Of a DNA stretch of 7,458 bases, positions 6,350 to 7,458 are shown piece by piece. Position numbers and translations under genes: made by a program. The first letter of the stretch is position 1. Each line of letters opens with the position of its first letter. Location of the stretch: assembly GCA_900770335.1 (NCBI GenBank), contig CAAGKD010000168.1, forward strand, positions 1-7,458, written 5' to 3'. Source of the stretch: an uncultured Sutterella sp. (GTDB lineage Bacteria > Pseudomonadota > Gammaproteobacteria > Burkholderiales > Burkholderiaceae_F). The notes below the pieces were generated by a model. The model was not told the DNA's origin. It did not search any database and saw only the letters and a program-made list of their open reading frames with translations.

Positions 6350-6519
6350 GTTGCGTCGGGTTGAGTGCTTGGGGAATCGGCGCGGGGCGCTCGCGCATTG
6401 ACGCAGGCGCCTTCCGCACGCCTCCTCGACTTCTCTTCGGGGGGCGTCGTCCGGGGATTTTGTCTGTGTGAGGGAGCGGGTCCGCCGCCCGCATGCGGCT
6501 CCGGCGGGCCGTGCGGGCG

Positions 6520-7458
6520 TCAGCGGTCGGGGCTGAAGGCGAGGAAGGCGTTGCGCCGCTCGGCCTCAAGCGCGAGCTCCTCGAGTGTTCGTCCGTGCAG
6601 GATCGAGCCGTCCCCGAGAAGGCCCTCGCCCGCGAGTAGGCCCGGATCCCAGAGGAGCTCCTCGCCGCTGAATTCCGGCACGGGGCGCGCGAGGCCGTCG
6701 CGGATGTCCGCGAGGTCCTGCAGGACCGCGTCCGCCGTGGGGCGGCCGCCGGCGCCCTGGCCGTAGAACTTGAGCGTGCCGACGACGTCGCCCGTGAAGG
6801 TCGCGCAGTTGAAGTTGTCCCGCACGGAGGCCTCGATCGACCCCAGGGGGAGCGCGACGGGCGCGACGCCCATGCACCAGCTTCTCGCCTCGCGGCGGAA
6901 GATCATCATGTGGCGCACGGTGCGGCCGCGGGCGTGCAGCGACTCGATCATCGAGCGGGTGATGCGGCCGATGCCGAGGACCGGGAAGGGGCGCTCGACG
7001 GGCATGCCGAGGGCGAGCGAGACGGAGATGACCGCCTTGTTGGCGACGTCGGCGCCGCCGATGTCGGCCGTCGGATCGGCCTCGGCGTAGCCCAGGCGCT
7101 GCGCCTCGGCGAGCGCGTCCTCGAACTCCATGCCGAAGCGCTCGATGCGGTCGATGATGTAGTTGCCCGTGCCGTTGAGGATGCCGCGCATCGAGATGAT
7201 GCGGTCCACGCGCGCGGCCTTCTTGATCGACTCGATCCAGGGGATGCCGCCGCCGCAGGAGGCCTCGAAGAGAAGCGCCCTGCCCCGCTCTCGGGCGAGC
7301 GTCGTGAGCTCGGCGTAGTTCGCGGCGAGCGCGGCTTTGTTGGCCGTGACGACGTGCTTGCCCGCGAGGAGCGCCGCGCGCATGAGCTCGTGCGAGGGCT
7401 CGCAGCCCGGCAGGACGTCGACGACGACGTCGATCTGCGGATCGCCGAGAATCTCCTC
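6520..7458 (-). CDS. hom: Homoserine dehydrogenase, N-terminus beyond the window
   Basis: The C-terminal 312 residues of a cytoplasmic enzyme that reduces L-aspartate-4-semialdehyde to L-homoserine with NAD(P)H, the branch towards threonine and methionine. The frame is open to the right edge; roughly 65 residues, including the GxGxxG nucleotide-binding loop, should lie outside. Visible residues (numbered from the edge) show IDVVVDVLPGCEPSHEL (9-25), the nucleotide-fold edge; HVVTANKAALA (35-45); FEASCGGGIPWIESI (64-78); RGILNGTGNYI (91-101); the catalytic stretch EADPTADIGGADVANK (126-141) ending in the expected catalytic lysine; and FYGQGAGGRPTADAV (231-245). After that only about 67 residues remain, and they do not resemble an ACT domain, so this is an ACT-less form. 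It is followed by lysC and asd in the same direction, placing three consecutive aspartate-pathway enzymes together. An internal ATG at 7383 is not the real start because homology continues upstream of it. Confidence 0.95.
   Translation of the reverse strand, partial: EEILGDPQIDVVVDVLPGCEPSHELMRAALLAGKHVVTANKAALAANYAELTTLARERGRALLFEASCGGGIPWIESIKKAARVDRIISMRGILNGTGNYIIDRIERFGMEFEDALAEAQRLGYAEADPTADIGGADVANKAVISVSLALGMPVERPFPVLGIGRITRSMIESLHARGRTVRHMMIFRREARSWCMGVAPVALPLGSIEASVRDNFNCATFTGDVVGTLKFYGQGAGGRPTADAVLQDLADIRDGLARPVPEFSGEELLWDPGLLAGEGLLGDGSILHGRTLEELALEAERRNAFLAFSPDR

Larger units (their letters stand above)
6315..6519. other. 205-nt gap between hom and lysC
   Basis: No gene is seen. 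The stretch is mostly GC-rich. Just past the hom stop a GC dyad (GCCCGC 6487-6492 with GCGGGC 6504-6509) is present without a T-run, so no convincing intrinsic terminator separates hom from lysC. No clear -35/-10 pair was found for lysC. The notable element is the hairpin at 6331-6349 next to the lysC ribosome-binding site. Confidence 0.55.

Noticed and set aside
6482..6509. Terminator after hom
   Set aside because: GC-rich dyads are present, but the minus-strand sequence after them has no T-run and the stems are short and interrupted.
6315..6569. N-terminal extension of lysC to an upstream ATG
   Set aside because: The added 85 residues are Pro/Arg/Ala-rich, overlap the end of hom, and precede the conserved kinase start, which begins right at 6314.

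Overview
The window is GC-rich, compactly coded bacterial chromosome with every recognisable gene on the minus strand. From right to left, which is the direction of transcription, it holds: homoserine dehydrogenase (hom, 5' end beyond the window), aspartate kinase (lysC), aspartate-semialdehyde dehydrogenase (asd), a divergent protein resembling the 'esterase-like activity of phytase' family, an MscS-family mechanosensitive channel, and the first 24 codons of a BrnQ-type branched-chain amino acid carrier that runs off the left edge. No RNA gene, CRISPR array, insertion sequence or phage gene was seen.

Region 3936-7458 is one metabolic module. LysC phosphorylates aspartate, Asd reduces aspartyl phosphate to aspartate semialdehyde, and Hom reduces the semialdehyde to homoserine. 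Together they are the trunk of the aspartate pathway, with branch points to lysine/diaminopimelate and to threonine/methionine. lysC and asd are 54 nt apart and surely co-transcribed. hom is 205 nt upstream of lysC with no convincing terminator between them, so one operon is plausible but not proven. A strong hairpin with a short U-rich tail (3844-3878) closes the module behind asd. LysC carries two C-terminal ACT domains, while the visible C-terminus of Hom does not look like an ACT domain, so allosteric control probably sits on LysC.

Region 516-3722 holds two unrelated single genes. The phytase-like protein has kept its beta-propeller-like repeat signatures but lacks a visible signal peptide and several residues I expect in that family. 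It ends in a GC hairpin that is probably its terminator (2075-2108). The MscS channel is a standard small-conductance-type protein with an Ala-rich N-terminal extension.

Region 75-515 is a 441-nt gene-free stretch, locally lower in GC around 185-360, with two small hairpins in what would be the brnQ leader.

The organism is uncertain. The high GC, the phytase-like family and the MscS type suggest a proteobacterium. All three aspartate-pathway enzymes, however, look like the monofunctional types I associate with Firmicutes and related lineages rather than the usual enterobacterial or Burkholderiales forms. A host-associated member of Burkholderiales such as Sutterellaceae is my best guess, at low confidence. 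Overall this is an ordinary housekeeping region, and I found no convincing new biological system.
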